A DNA stretch of 14,374 bases from CAZBPZ01 sp964493955 (GCA_964493955.1 CAZBPZ010000043.1:1-14374); one strand, 5' to 3'; positions 6,039-12,843 are shown, counted from the stretch's first letter. Translations and numbers: made by a program. The notes: a model not told the origin generated them from the letters alone.

Positions 6039-6695
6039 ATGCCGGAGCTGACGGCCGTCAGGATAAGCTGGATATACCGGGTGTGCGTGCCCCCGGTCTG
6101 CCTCTTCCTCCGCCTCATGTGCCGGTGGGAGGTGCGGGGCCGGGAAAACGTGCCGCCTGCCGGCCCCCTGCTGGTGGTGGCCAACCACATCACCAACCTG
6201 GACCCCCCGCTGCTGGCGCTCAGCCTGGGGCGCTACGCCGTCTTTATGGCCAAGCAGGAGCTGTTCCGGTCGCGCCTGGGGGCATATTTCATGCCGCGCC
6301 TCGGTACCTTCCCGGTTGACCGCGCCCGGGTGAGCCGGAGGCTGCTGCACCTGGCCGAGGAGGTGCTGGCGGCCGGCCATGTGCTGGTCATCTTCCCGGA
6401 GGGCCAGCGCAACCGTGACGGCCGCCTGCGCAGGGCCCTGCCCGGGGCGGCGGTGGTGGCTGCCAGGACGGGGGTACCCATCCTGCCGGCGGCTATCACC
6501 GGCACGGAGGCTTTCAGGTTGCGCCGTCCGCTGGCCCGGCCGCGCGTGGTGGTGACCTTCGGCAAGCCCTTCCACCTGCCGGCGGGGAGCACGCGGGCTG
6601 ACCGGGCCGCCCAGACCGCCTGCATCATGGAGAACATCGCCCGGCTGCTGCCGCCGGCCTACCGCGGTGTCTACGGGGGGGATAGTCCGGCATGA
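6039..6695 (+). CDS. plsC: 1-acyl-sn-glycerol-3-phosphate acyltransferase (PlsC family)
   Basis: This 218-residue membrane-associated enzyme acylates lysophosphatidic acid to phosphatidic acid in phospholipid synthesis. The catalytic H-x4-D motif is NHITNLD (H50, D55), and the glycerophosphate-binding motif FPEGQR is at 119-124. A hydrophobic N-terminal stretch (about 10-27, WIYRVCVPPVCLFLRLM) could anchor it to the membrane. The ATG at 6039 is preferred to in-frame ATG 6030 and to the more upstream TTG because the -10 box covers or abuts those codons. The last codons overlap the ispH ATG by 4 nt, so translation is coupled. The plsC-ispH pairing links lipid and isoprenoid synthesis. The acyl acceptor is inferred from the family only. 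Confidence 0.92.
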   Translation: MPELTAVRISWIYRVCVPPVCLFLRLMCRWEVRGRENVPPAGPLLVVANHITNLDPPLLALSLGRYAVFMAKQELFRSRLGAYFMPRLGTFPVDRARVSRRLLHLAEEVLAAGHVLVIFPEGQRNRDGRLRRALPGAAVVAARTGVPILPAAITGTEAFRLRRPLARPRVVVTFGKPFHLPAGSTRADRAAQTACIMENIARLLPPAYRGVYGGDSPA

Positions 6696-7558
6696 AGGCC
6701 CGGCCCACGATTGAGAAGGCCGCCGGCACTGGCTTCTGTTTTGGGGTGCGCCGTGCCCTGCGCCGGCTGGAGGCGGTGGCGGCCGAGCACGGCGGTGTGG
6801 AGTCGCTCGGGCCGGTGGTGCACAACCGGCAGGTGCAGCGGGGCCTGGAGGCCAGGGGTGTGCGGGTGGCGGGGAGCGAGGACGATATCCACGGGACGGT
6901 GGTGGTGATAGGTGCCCACGGCATCAGCCCGGCGGTTGAGCGGGAGCTGGCTGACCGCGGCATTGAAATCATCGATACTACCTGTCCCTTTGTGCGCCGG
7001 GCACAGCGGGTGGCGGCCCGTCTGGCCCGGGCGGGGTTCACGGTGGTCGTCTACGGCGATGCGGGTCACCGCGAGGTGAAGGGCATCCTGGGCTGGGCCA
7101 GGGGACGGGGCCTGGCCACGCTTGATGCCGCCACGGTGGCGGCCATAGCACCGCCGCCGCGCTACCTGGGGGTGCTGGCGCAGACCACCCAGGTCCCCGC
7201 CGCCTTCACCGCCTTTGCCCGGGATATTGTGGGGGCCGTGCTTGGCAAGGACTCGGAGCTACGGGTGATAGATACCATCTGCCACGATATCCGCCGGCGG
7301 CAGGGGGCGGCGCTGGCCCTGGCGCGGCGGGTGGACCTGATGCTGGTGGTGGGTGACCCCGCCAGTGCCAACACCAACCGCCTGGCGGAGCTCTGTTCCT
7401 CGGTGGTGGCCACCCGCTTCATCGAGACGGCGGCTGATGTACAGCCCGGCTGGCTGAATGGCGTGGGGAGCATTGGCGTGGCGGGAGGGGCCTCCACGGC
7501 CGAAGAGACCATTGACGGGGTAATAGCCCGCCTGCGGGCCATTACCGGCCAGTCATAG
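6692..7558 (+). CDS. ispH: 4-hydroxy-3-methylbut-2-enyl diphosphate reductase
   Basis: This 288-residue [4Fe-4S] enzyme makes IPP and DMAPP in the last step of the MEP isoprenoid pathway. The three cluster cysteines are C16 (GFCFGV), C98 (TTCPFV) and C197 (DTICHD). Substrate and proton-relay residues are seen as H44 (VVHN), H76 (AHG), H126 and E128 (GHREV), QTT at 164-166, and the SANTNRL and GGASTAEE segments near the C-terminus. These match the S/N and final S ligands of known IspH. Length is normal for the short bacterial type. It is translationally coupled to plsC and shares its promoter. Its stop codon overlaps the stop of the convergent dehydrogenase gene, leaving no room for a terminator between them. 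Confidence 0.96.
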   Translation: MKARPTIEKAAGTGFCFGVRRALRRLEAVAAEHGGVESLGPVVHNRQVQRGLEARGVRVAGSEDDIHGTVVVIGAHGISPAVERELADRGIEIIDTTCPFVRRAQRVAARLARAGFTVVVYGDAGHREVKGILGWARGRGLATLDAATVAAIAPPPRYLGVLAQTTQVPAAFTAFARDIVGAVLGKDSELRVIDTICHDIRRRQGAALALARRVDLMLVVGDPASANTNRLAELCSSVVATRFIETAADVQPGWLNGVGSIGVAGGASTAEETIDGVIARLRAITGQS

Positions 7559-8680
7559 CCCTATTGCCTGCGCCACCGTCTCCCGGTGGTAGTCGGCGCT
7601 GCCGAAGCTGAGCTGGGCCGCCTTTCCCCGCCGGGTGAAGAGGTGGAGGTCGTGGTCAATGGTGCAGCCGATGGCACCGTGTATCTGGTGCGCCAGGGTT
7701 ATTACCCGCTCGTAGGCCTCGCCCGTCCAGACCTTGGCCACGGCGATGTCGGCCCGGCAGGGCAGCCCCTCACCCAGCCGCCAGGCTGCCTGGTAGGTGA
7801 CGAAGCGGGCCCCGTCGACATCGGTCGCCATCTGGGCGCAGTAGTGCTGGATTACCTGGAAGCTGCCGATTGGCCGGTTGAACTGGCGGCGCTCCCGGGC
7901 ATAGTCGAGCGTCATTTCCAGCACGCGCTGGATGGCGCCGACGATGTCGCAGCTGCGGGCCACCGCCGCCCGGTCAAGGGTGCGCTGCACCACTGGCCAG
8001 CCTTCCGGGGGGACCAGCCGGCTGGCGGCCGGCACCCGGACTGCTTCAAGCTTTACCTCGAAGAGGCGGTCCCCGGAGATGGTTGCCAGCGGCCTGAGGC
8101 TGATGCCGGGTGTGCCTGCCGGGACAATGAAGATGGATATTCCCGCTTCGCCGCTGGAGCCGGGGGCACGGGCCACGCACAGCAGGCTGTCGGCCAGGTG
8201 GGCGTCCGGTACGAACAGCTTGGTGCCGCTGATGGTGTAGCCGTCCCCGCCCGGGGTGGCGGTAGTGGCGATGGCAGCGGCGTCGTAGCCGCCGCCCGGC
8301 TCGGTGAGTGCCAGGGTGATGATGCTTTCACCGCGGGCAACTGGCGGCAGGAGCTGCTGCTTCTGGTCCCGGCTGCCGGCGTCGAGGATGGTCATGCCGC
8401 CCAGGACCACGCTCGAGAAGAACGGGCCGGGCAGGCAGGCGCGCCCCATCTCTTCCAGCAGGATGGCCAGGTCAATGAAGCCCATGCCGCTGCCGCCGTA
8501 CTCTTCGGGGAAGGCCAGGCCCATCCAGCCCAGGCCGGCCATCTCGCGCCAGAGCTCGGGCGAGTAGCCCTCTGCGCTTTCCAGCATCTGGCGTACTCGT
8601 GATGGCGGGCAGCGGTCTGCCAGAAAGTCGCGCGCCGCCGCGCGCAGCATTTCCTGCTCTTCGCTCAGGCCAAAGTCCAT
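7553..8680 (-). CDS. Acyl-CoA dehydrogenase-like protein, probably non-catalytic subunit
   Basis: This 375-residue protein has the acyl-CoA dehydrogenase fold: N-terminal helical domain from MDFGLSEEQ, a degenerate flavin motif LALTEPGGGYDA, and the C-terminal domain with RRQFNRPIGSFQ. Neither known position for the catalytic glutamate is kept: the IYEG segment reads LSFG, and the IVD/LCAD helix reads LDRAAVA where the glutamate would be. Such subunits occur in the heteromeric alpha2beta2 dehydrogenases known from actinobacterial steroid side-chain breakdown. The fourth gene upstream in the same operon encodes a dehydrogenase with the IVD-type glutamate, so the two may form one heteromeric enzyme. 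It starts 2 nt after the DUF1893 stop, with GGAGGA about 12 nt before the ATG. Fold is certain; role is inferred. Confidence 0.88.
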   Translation of the reverse strand: MDFGLSEEQEMLRAAARDFLADRCPPSRVRQMLESAEGYSPELWREMAGLGWMGLAFPEEYGGSGMGFIDLAILLEEMGRACLPGPFFSSVVLGGMTILDAGSRDQKQQLLPPVARGESIITLALTEPGGGYDAAAIATTATPGGDGYTISGTKLFVPDAHLADSLLCVARAPGSSGEAGISIFIVPAGTPGISLRPLATISGDRLFEVKLEAVRVPAASRLVPPEGWPVVQRTLDRAAVARSCDIVGAIQRVLEMTLDYARERRQFNRPIGSFQVIQHYCAQMATDVDGARFVTYQAAWRLGEGLPCRADIAVAKVWTGEAYERVITLAHQIHGAIGCTIDHDLHLFTRRGKAAQLSFGSADYHRETVAQAIGL

Positions 8681-8682
8681 GG

Positions 8683-9111
8683 CTACACCTGTTCCTCCTG
8701 TGGTTTACGGCCGGTCCGCTGCCGCAGCACCGCCAGGAACTCCGGCGGTGTCTTGCCGCGTGATAGTTTTTCCATGGGACACATGCCGTCGCCACGGTTG
8801 TTCATAATGCAGGGCACCGTTTTCTCAAACCGGTAGCAGATGCCGTGGTTCTCCAGGGTATCCACCGCCAGCCGGCTGCCCAGCGGGCTCCTCACCTCGG
8901 CGCAACCGATGAGGCACAGCAGCAGGGCGGCGGCGTTGCCGGTGACACGGTCAAAGACAGTCACCCCCCCGGGGTGCGCTACGGCGGCATCAAGGTAGTC
9001 CAGTAGCGGCAGCAGCCGCTCCCGGGCCGAGGAAAAGAGCAGGCAGCCGCGGTGGTACACCCGCAGGGTGTCGTGGCTATCAAGGAACTTCCGGTACTCG
9101 GCGTCAGTCAT
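8683..9111 (-). CDS. DUF1893 family protein (TM1506-like, deaminase-type fold)
   Basis: This 142-residue protein matches my memory of the DUF1893 family, whose Thermotoga member TM1506 has a cytidine-deaminase-like fold but no established activity. Visible family features are LRVYHRGCLLFSS near the N-terminus, FDRVTGNAAALLL at 53-65, LENHGICYRFEKTVP at 86-100 and NNRGDGMCPMEKLS at 104-117. Cysteines 23, 101 and 111 could bind metal or react, but no zinc site is proven. The ATG at 9111 is used because it lies 7 nt after the stop of the LarA-like gene. It sits between that gene and the dehydrogenase-like gene, within 10 nt of each, so it is cotranscribed with them. A cellular function is unknown. 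Confidence 0.78.
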   Translation of the reverse strand: MTDAEYRKFLDSHDTLRVYHRGCLLFSSARERLLPLLDYLDAAVAHPGGVTVFDRVTGNAAALLLCLIGCAEVRSPLGSRLAVDTLENHGICYRFEKTVPCIMNNRGDGMCPMEKLSRGKTPPEFLAVLRQRTGRKPQEEQV

Positions 9112-9118
9112 CGGGCGG

Positions 9119-10357
9119 CTACTCGGTGTACTGTATCTCGGCGTTGGGATAGACGGCCACCCTGGCGCTGGCCCCATGGCGGGAAAGCAGCACCAGCACG
9201 TCCTGCCAGGTGTGCAGTAAGACGACCCGGTCCGCCTCTCCGAACCAGCTCCGGCTGGCCAGGTCCGGGTACTGGCTGAAGACGATGAGGCGGTTGACGT
9301 GGGCCGGGACCCGTCCCGGCCGGTGCATGATGGCGGCGGTGGAGCGGCCGAACGGGCCGAGCAGGTAGTGGGTCACCTGGCCGTCCGGGGCGTTGGCGAT
9401 GATAACCACGTCGCCCCCCTCGGCCACCGAGCGGTAGGCAATGTTGGCCCCGATGAAGCCCTCGTTGGCCTTGTGGAAGGTGTTGGCGATGACGATATCC
9501 GGTGACTCGGCCGGGGTGGTGAGGTAGTGTGACTTGGCCGCGGCCACGGCGGCGGCGTACGAGGGGCCGAGGGCCCCGGCGAAGACGGCCGTGGTCTCGC
9601 CCCGGCTGTTCATGAGCACGTTTATCATGATATCCAGCCTGGCCAGGGCGGCCGCCTCTTCCACGTCCCTGGCCATGAGGTTTTCATCGTAGATGCCCAT
9701 GCCGGCGATGCGCCGCTGGCGCGGCCGGGACATCATCTCGTTGAAGGCACGGTGGTTGTGGCGCGTTGTCTCAAACGAGGTCACTCCGGGCAGGATTATC
9801 TTGCCTCCGCCCCCGAAGCCGTTCATGGGGTGTGGCACCACCGAGCCGATGGCTATCTTGAGGTCACACTTCATGACCTCCTCGTTGACGTAGACCTCGG
9901 TGCCGTAGGTGCGGGTGCGGCCCACGTAGGTACAGTTGCCGAAGGCGTTGTGGTTGTAAACGGGGAAGCGCCGCATCACGTCTTCACCCAGCTTCTTGGC
10001 GAAGTGCTCGCGGGTATAGGCGCCGTGGCAGCCGAGGGCGCAGATAAAGCGTACCTGCTCGTCCTTGATTCCGGCCGCCGCCAGCTCGTCCAGTACCGCC
10101 GGTAGCACGTCCGAGGTGCGGGTGGCACGCGTCATGTCGTCAAAGATAATCACCACCTGTTCCCGGCCGCGGGCCATCTCCCGGAGCGGCGGGGAGCCGA
10201 TGGTACTGGCCACGGCCGCCCGGATGGCCTCGGCGGAGAGGGCGGGGGCATCGTGCCCCTGCATGCGGCAGGTCTCAATCTGCCACCCGTCCGGCACGGG
10301 CAGTTCAAGCTGGCTGATGCCGTACCAGGCAAGCTGGGGAAGGCTGATGGTGGCCAT
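9119..10357 (-). CDS. LarA-family (DUF2088) nickel-pincer-dependent 2-hydroxyacid racemase/epimerase-like protein
   Basis: This 412-residue protein belongs to the lactate racemase LarA family, which uses a nickel-pincer nucleotide covalently held by a lysine to move hydride at a 2-hydroxy carbon. Motifs visible are DDMTRAT (73-79), ALGCHGAYTREH with H111, NHNAFG (135-140), PHPMNGFGGGGK with H176 and K186, and HNH at 200-202. H111, H176, K186 and H200 fall at or within a few residues of the catalytic H108, H174, K184 and H200 of Lactiplantibacillus LarA. The start is the ATG at 10357, preceded by AAGGAGAG; the upstream in-frame ATG at 10375 lacks a site. It lies in an operon with two dehydrogenases, not beside larB, larC or larE, so the substrate may be a larger hydroxyacid or its CoA ester rather than lactate. 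That last point is inference. Confidence 0.87.
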   Translation of the reverse strand: MATISLPQLAWYGISQLELPVPDGWQIETCRMQGHDAPALSAEAIRAAVASTIGSPPLREMARGREQVVIIFDDMTRATRTSDVLPAVLDELAAAGIKDEQVRFICALGCHGAYTREHFAKKLGEDVMRRFPVYNHNAFGNCTYVGRTRTYGTEVYVNEEVMKCDLKIAIGSVVPHPMNGFGGGGKIILPGVTSFETTRHNHRAFNEMMSRPRQRRIAGMGIYDENLMARDVEEAAALARLDIMINVLMNSRGETTAVFAGALGPSYAAAVAAAKSHYLTTPAESPDIVIANTFHKANEGFIGANIAYRSVAEGGDVVIIANAPDGQVTHYLLGPFGRSTAAIMHRPGRVPAHVNRLIVFSQYPDLASRSWFGEADRVVLLHTWQDVLVLLSRHGASARVAVYPNAEIQYTE

Positions 10358-10371
10358 GCTTTCTCTCCTTA

Positions 10372-11544
10372 TCACTGGCTGGGCAGGCCCAGGCCGCGGG
10401 TGGCGATGATATTGCGCAGCACCTCGGTGGTGCCTGCCTGGAGGCTGTACCCCCGGGAGCCGAGGTAGGAGTGGGGTGCCATTCCCAGCATCGGCGCGTG
10501 GGGCGACTCGGCTACGAGCTGACCGTAGAGGCCCAGGATATCGGTGGCGACGGTTGCCAGGTGCTGCTCGAAGGCGGTGCAGTAGGCCTTGGCCATGGCC
10601 GCCTCGACGTTGGGGGCGCGCCCTTGCTCCATCACCCAGACGACGCGGTAGGTGAGCAACCGGCCCACCTCAAACTCCACCTGGAGCTGGGCCAGCTTCT
10701 GCCGCAGCAGCGGGTCCCGGCGGAGGGGGTGGCCCTGGTGCTCGGTCTCGCGCACGAAGCGCAGCAGGGCATCGAACAGGGGGTAGTTACCCATGAGGCG
10801 CTCCAGCCCGGCCCGCTCATAGTCGAGCTGGGTCATAATCTGGTAGAAGCCGCGGTTTTTTTCACCGATGAGGTACTTCTTATGGACGCGGACGCCGTCG
10901 TAGAAGACCTCGCCCCAGGCCTCGCTACCGGTGATGTCAATGATGGGGCGGATGGTGATGCCGGGGCTGCGGGCGTCGATGACAAACTCGCTGATACCAC
11001 GGTGACGGGGAGCGTCCGGGTCGGTACGGGCTACCAGGTAGATGTGGGTCATGAAGCGGGCGCAGCTGGTCCACATCTTCTGGCCGGTGATAACGTAGTA
11101 GTCACCGTCTTCGACCGCCCGGGTCTGCAGGGCAGCCAGGTCGGAGCCAGCCTCGGGCTCGCTCATGCCGAGGCCCACGTAGGCCTCTCCCCGGAGGATG
11201 GGGGGCAGGAGCTCCTGTTTTTGCTCTTCGGTGCCGTAGGCCAGGATGGAGCGGCCTATCTGGCGGTCGGCAAACCAGTGGCAGGCGGCCGGTGCCCCGT
11301 AGCGCAGCATCTCCTCGGTCAGTATCAGCCGGTCAATTTCGCTGCGCCCCTGCCCGCCGTATTCCTTCGGCCAGGTCAGGCCTATCCAGCCGCGTTCGGC
11401 CACCTTCCGGGTGAACTCGGGCGAGTAGCCCTGTATCCAGCCGTCGCACATCGGGCGGAAGGTGCCATTCCTTATCTCGTCCTCAAGAAACCCGCGCACC
11501 TCGGCGCGGAAGGCCTCCTGTTCCGGTGTAAAGACAAAGTCCAT
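10372..11544 (-). CDS. Acyl-CoA dehydrogenase (IVD/FadE-type catalytic glutamate)
   Basis: This 390-residue flavoenzyme begins MDFVFTPEQEAFR and contains the flavin motif GLGMSEPEAGSDL (124-136), KMWTSCA (156-162) and the C-terminal QAGTTEVLRNIIATRGLGLP. The usual IYEGT glutamate is replaced by alanine (LQAGT). A glutamate is present at E243 in LDYER, the helix position used as base in isovaleryl-CoA and long-chain dehydrogenases, so it is probably active. This pattern resembles the catalytic subunit of alpha2beta2 FadE pairs. Its likely partner is the glutamate-less protein encoded further along the same operon (7553-8680). The LarA-like gene begins 14 nt downstream. Start ATG at 11544 has CAGGAG about 10 nt upstream. 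The acyl substrate is unknown. Confidence 0.9.
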   Translation of the reverse strand: MDFVFTPEQEAFRAEVRGFLEDEIRNGTFRPMCDGWIQGYSPEFTRKVAERGWIGLTWPKEYGGQGRSEIDRLILTEEMLRYGAPAACHWFADRQIGRSILAYGTEEQKQELLPPILRGEAYVGLGMSEPEAGSDLAALQTRAVEDGDYYVITGQKMWTSCARFMTHIYLVARTDPDAPRHRGISEFVIDARSPGITIRPIIDITGSEAWGEVFYDGVRVHKKYLIGEKNRGFYQIMTQLDYERAGLERLMGNYPLFDALLRFVRETEHQGHPLRRDPLLRQKLAQLQVEFEVGRLLTYRVVWVMEQGRAPNVEAAMAKAYCTAFEQHLATVATDILGLYGQLVAESPHAPMLGMAPHSYLGSRGYSLQAGTTEVLRNIIATRGLGLPSQ

Positions 11545-11591
11545 CTGGTCCGGCTCCTGCTCGGGTTCAGTGGTACCGTTACCTCCCGCCC

Positions 11592-11819
11592 TCAGACGGC
11601 CAGGCAGGTAACGGTGCGCGAGATACCACCGATGGGATGGATAATCTGGGTGACGATGTCACCTATCTTGTTGAGGGTATCACCTTCAATCACGGCGATG
11701 ATGTCGTACGGGCCGGTAACGAGGTCAACCGACCTGACCCCTTCGAGTTTTTCAAGGGCGGTGGCGACCTCCCGGGTCCGGCCAACGTTGGTCTCAATAA
11801 GGACGAATGCCCTGGGCAT
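11592..11819 (-). CDS. Stand-alone Lrp/AsnC ligand-binding (RAM) domain protein
   Basis: This 75-residue protein is only the effector-binding alpha-beta domain of Lrp/AsnC regulators, with no DNA-binding helix-turn-helix. The hallmark VTGPYDIIAVIEGD stretch lies in the middle, and RSVDLV precedes it. Such single-domain proteins oligomerise and bind amino acids or related small molecules. They may modulate full-length Lrp proteins or enzymes. The ATG at 11819 is firmly placed by a near-perfect ribosome-binding site AAGGAGGTG (11835-11827) with 7-nt spacing. The longer frame upstream from 11936 is not used. It is the first gene of the dehydrogenase-LarA operon, so it may sense a pathway intermediate. 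Confidence 0.85.
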   Translation of the reverse strand: MPRAFVLIETNVGRTREVATALEKLEGVRSVDLVTGPYDIIAVIEGDTLNKIGDIVTQIIHPIGGISRTVTCLAV

Positions 11820-11880
11820 GGGAAAACACCTCCTTACCCGGCTTGAAGACGGGGTAGCCCCGCGGGGAATTGCCTTCCCA

Positions 11881-11916
11881 ATTATACCGTATGCCTGCCG
11901 GCAGGTTCCATCCGCA
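11881..11916 (-). repeat. 36-bp promoter cassette, copy 1
   Basis: Copy 1 of a 36-bp direct repeat; copy 2 lies 73 bp away and differs at one base (11903 versus 11976). On the minus strand it contains a perfect TATAAT (11886-11881), a weak -35 TGGAAC (11910-11905) at 18 bp, and between them the 12-bp perfect palindrome CCTGCCGGCAGG (11894-11905). A regulator bound there would block polymerase. It would start transcription about 55 nt before the AsnC-domain gene. Confidence 0.7.
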
Positions 11917-11953
11917 TGAGGCCCGTCCTTCGCCATGTACTTGGCCGCGCAGG

Positions 11954-11989
11954 ATTATACCGTATGCCTGCCGGCGGGTTCCATCCGCA
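11954..11989 (-). repeat. 36-bp promoter cassette, copy 2
   Basis: Copy 2 of the same 36-bp unit, in the same orientation, with TATAAT at 11959-11954. The one difference (G at 11976) breaks the central palindrome, giving CCTGCCGGCGGG. It could act as a second, differently controlled promoter for the operon. The DNA between the copies (11917-11953) is unrelated to them, and no gene is seen between 11820 and 12019. Confidence 0.65.
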
Positions 11990-12019
11990 CCGCGGTGGGT
12001 GGTGGGGTCCCGGTAAAGG

Positions 12020-12045
12020 AAAGGCCAGCCCAGCGGCTGGCCTTT
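12020..12045 (-). terminator. Intrinsic terminator after the acyl-CoA synthetase subunit gene
   Basis: A perfect 11-bp stem AAAGGCCAGCC/GGCTGGCCTTT (12020-12030 with 12035-12045) closes a 4-nt loop. On the minus strand it is followed by CCTTTACC, giving a broken U-tract, and lies 18 nt after the stop at 12064. It separates that gene from the dehydrogenase operon promoters. It could also work on the plus strand (TTTCTCTT). Confidence 0.8.
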
Positions 12046-12063
12046 CTCTTGTCCGGGGCTTAC

Positions 12064-12771
12064 CTATTTTTCCCCTTCCTCCAGGACGATACGGGCGTCA
12101 ACTGCCACGGCACCATCGCTGTAGGCGAAGACGGGGTTGAGGTCAAGCTCCTTGATTTCCGGGTGGGCTTCCACGAACTCGGAGACCTTGAGAATCATGT
12201 CCTCCAGCTTGGCCACGTCCACCGGCTCGCTGCCGCGGTAGCCTTCGAGCAGGGGGTACCCCTTGATTTCGCGTATCATCTCGGCGGCGTCGCGCCGCAC
12301 CAGCGGCACAATCCGGAAGGACACGTCCTTGAGAATCTCCACCAGGATACCGCCCAGCCCGAACATCAGCACCGGGCCGAACTGGGCGTCTTTTGACATG
12401 CCGATGATTACCTCTACCCCGGGCCGGGCCATCTTCTGCACCGAGACACCTTCAATCCGGGCCTCCGGGAAGGCCTGCTTGATGGAGGCCATGATGGCGT
12501 CGTAGGCCTCTGCCACCTGCTGCTCGCTGTCGAGCCCCAGCTTGACACCGCCGGCGTCGCTCTTGTGGACCACGTCGGTCGAGGCTATCTTCAGCACCAC
12601 CGGGAAGCCCATCTCCCGGGCCAGGGCTATTGCCTCGTCACGGCTTGCTGCCAGCTTCGTCTCCACGACATTGACGCCGCCGTCCGCCAGTAGCTGTTTG
12701 GCCTCTACCTCTGTCAGCAGGGTGCGGCCCTCGCTGCGGGCCCGGTTTATAATCTTTTGTGCCGTTGTCAT
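12064..12771 (-). CDS. Acetate/acyl-CoA ligase (ADP-forming), beta subunit (ATP-grasp)
   Basis: This 235-residue ATP-grasp_5 protein matches the beta subunit of ADP-forming acyl-CoA synthetases, which interconvert acyl-CoA, ADP and phosphate with acid, CoA and ATP. The segment ASTDVVHKSDAGGV (63-76) holds H69, equivalent to the beta-subunit histidine that relays the phosphoryl group in archaeal ACD. FGLGGILVEILKDVSFRIVPL is the ATP-grasp core, and DLNPVF near the end carries metal or nucleotide ligands. The CoA-binding alpha subunit, which carries the main phosphohistidine, is not next to it and must be encoded elsewhere for the complex to work. It has its own promoter and terminator, so it is a single-gene unit. 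With the neighbouring dehydrogenases it may activate acids or harvest ATP; the substrate is unknown. Confidence 0.9.
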   Translation of the reverse strand: MTTAQKIINRARSEGRTLLTEVEAKQLLADGGVNVVETKLAASRDEAIALAREMGFPVVLKIASTDVVHKSDAGGVKLGLDSEQQVAEAYDAIMASIKQAFPEARIEGVSVQKMARPGVEVIIGMSKDAQFGPVLMFGLGGILVEILKDVSFRIVPLVRRDAAEMIREIKGYPLLEGYRGSEPVDVAKLEDMILKVSEFVEAHPEIKELDLNPVFAYSDGAVAVDARIVLEEGEK

Positions 12772-12806
12772 TGAAGTTTCCCCCCAGCGTGAAACTCAGC
12801 TTGCCT

Positions 12807-12835
12807 AGTTTAGCAGAAGCGGCCCGCTTTGCCAA
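12807..12835 (-). promoter_or_regulatory. Promoter of the ADP-forming acyl-CoA ligase gene
   Basis: On the minus strand TTGGCA (12835-12830) and TAAACT (12812-12807) are spaced 17 bp, and TG precedes the -10 by one base. The predicted start is about 28 nt before the ATG at 12771. A G-run about 8 nt before the ATG is a weak ribosome-binding site. The promoter lies in the 72-bp gap after tilS. Confidence 0.6.
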
Positions 12836-12843
12836 ATTGGTGG

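Noticed and set aside
7586..8602. Plus-strand open frame of 338 codons
   Set aside because: Antisense shadow of the dehydrogenase-like gene at 7553-8680, rich in Gly/Ala/His without any motif.
9119..9177. DUF1893 start within the LarA-like gene (9177)
   Set aside because: The first 22 codons are the LarA-like C-terminus read in another frame; the family begins at the ATG at 9111.
10471..11919. Plus-strand open frame of 482 codons
   Set aside because: It is antisense to a clear acyl-CoA dehydrogenase and the AsnC-domain gene. Its length reflects the scarcity of stop codons in GC-rich DNA.
11820..11936. Longer start for the AsnC-domain protein at 11936
   Set aside because: The first 39 codons cross promoter copy 1 and have no domain similarity, and the near-perfect ribosome-binding site points to the ATG at 11819.
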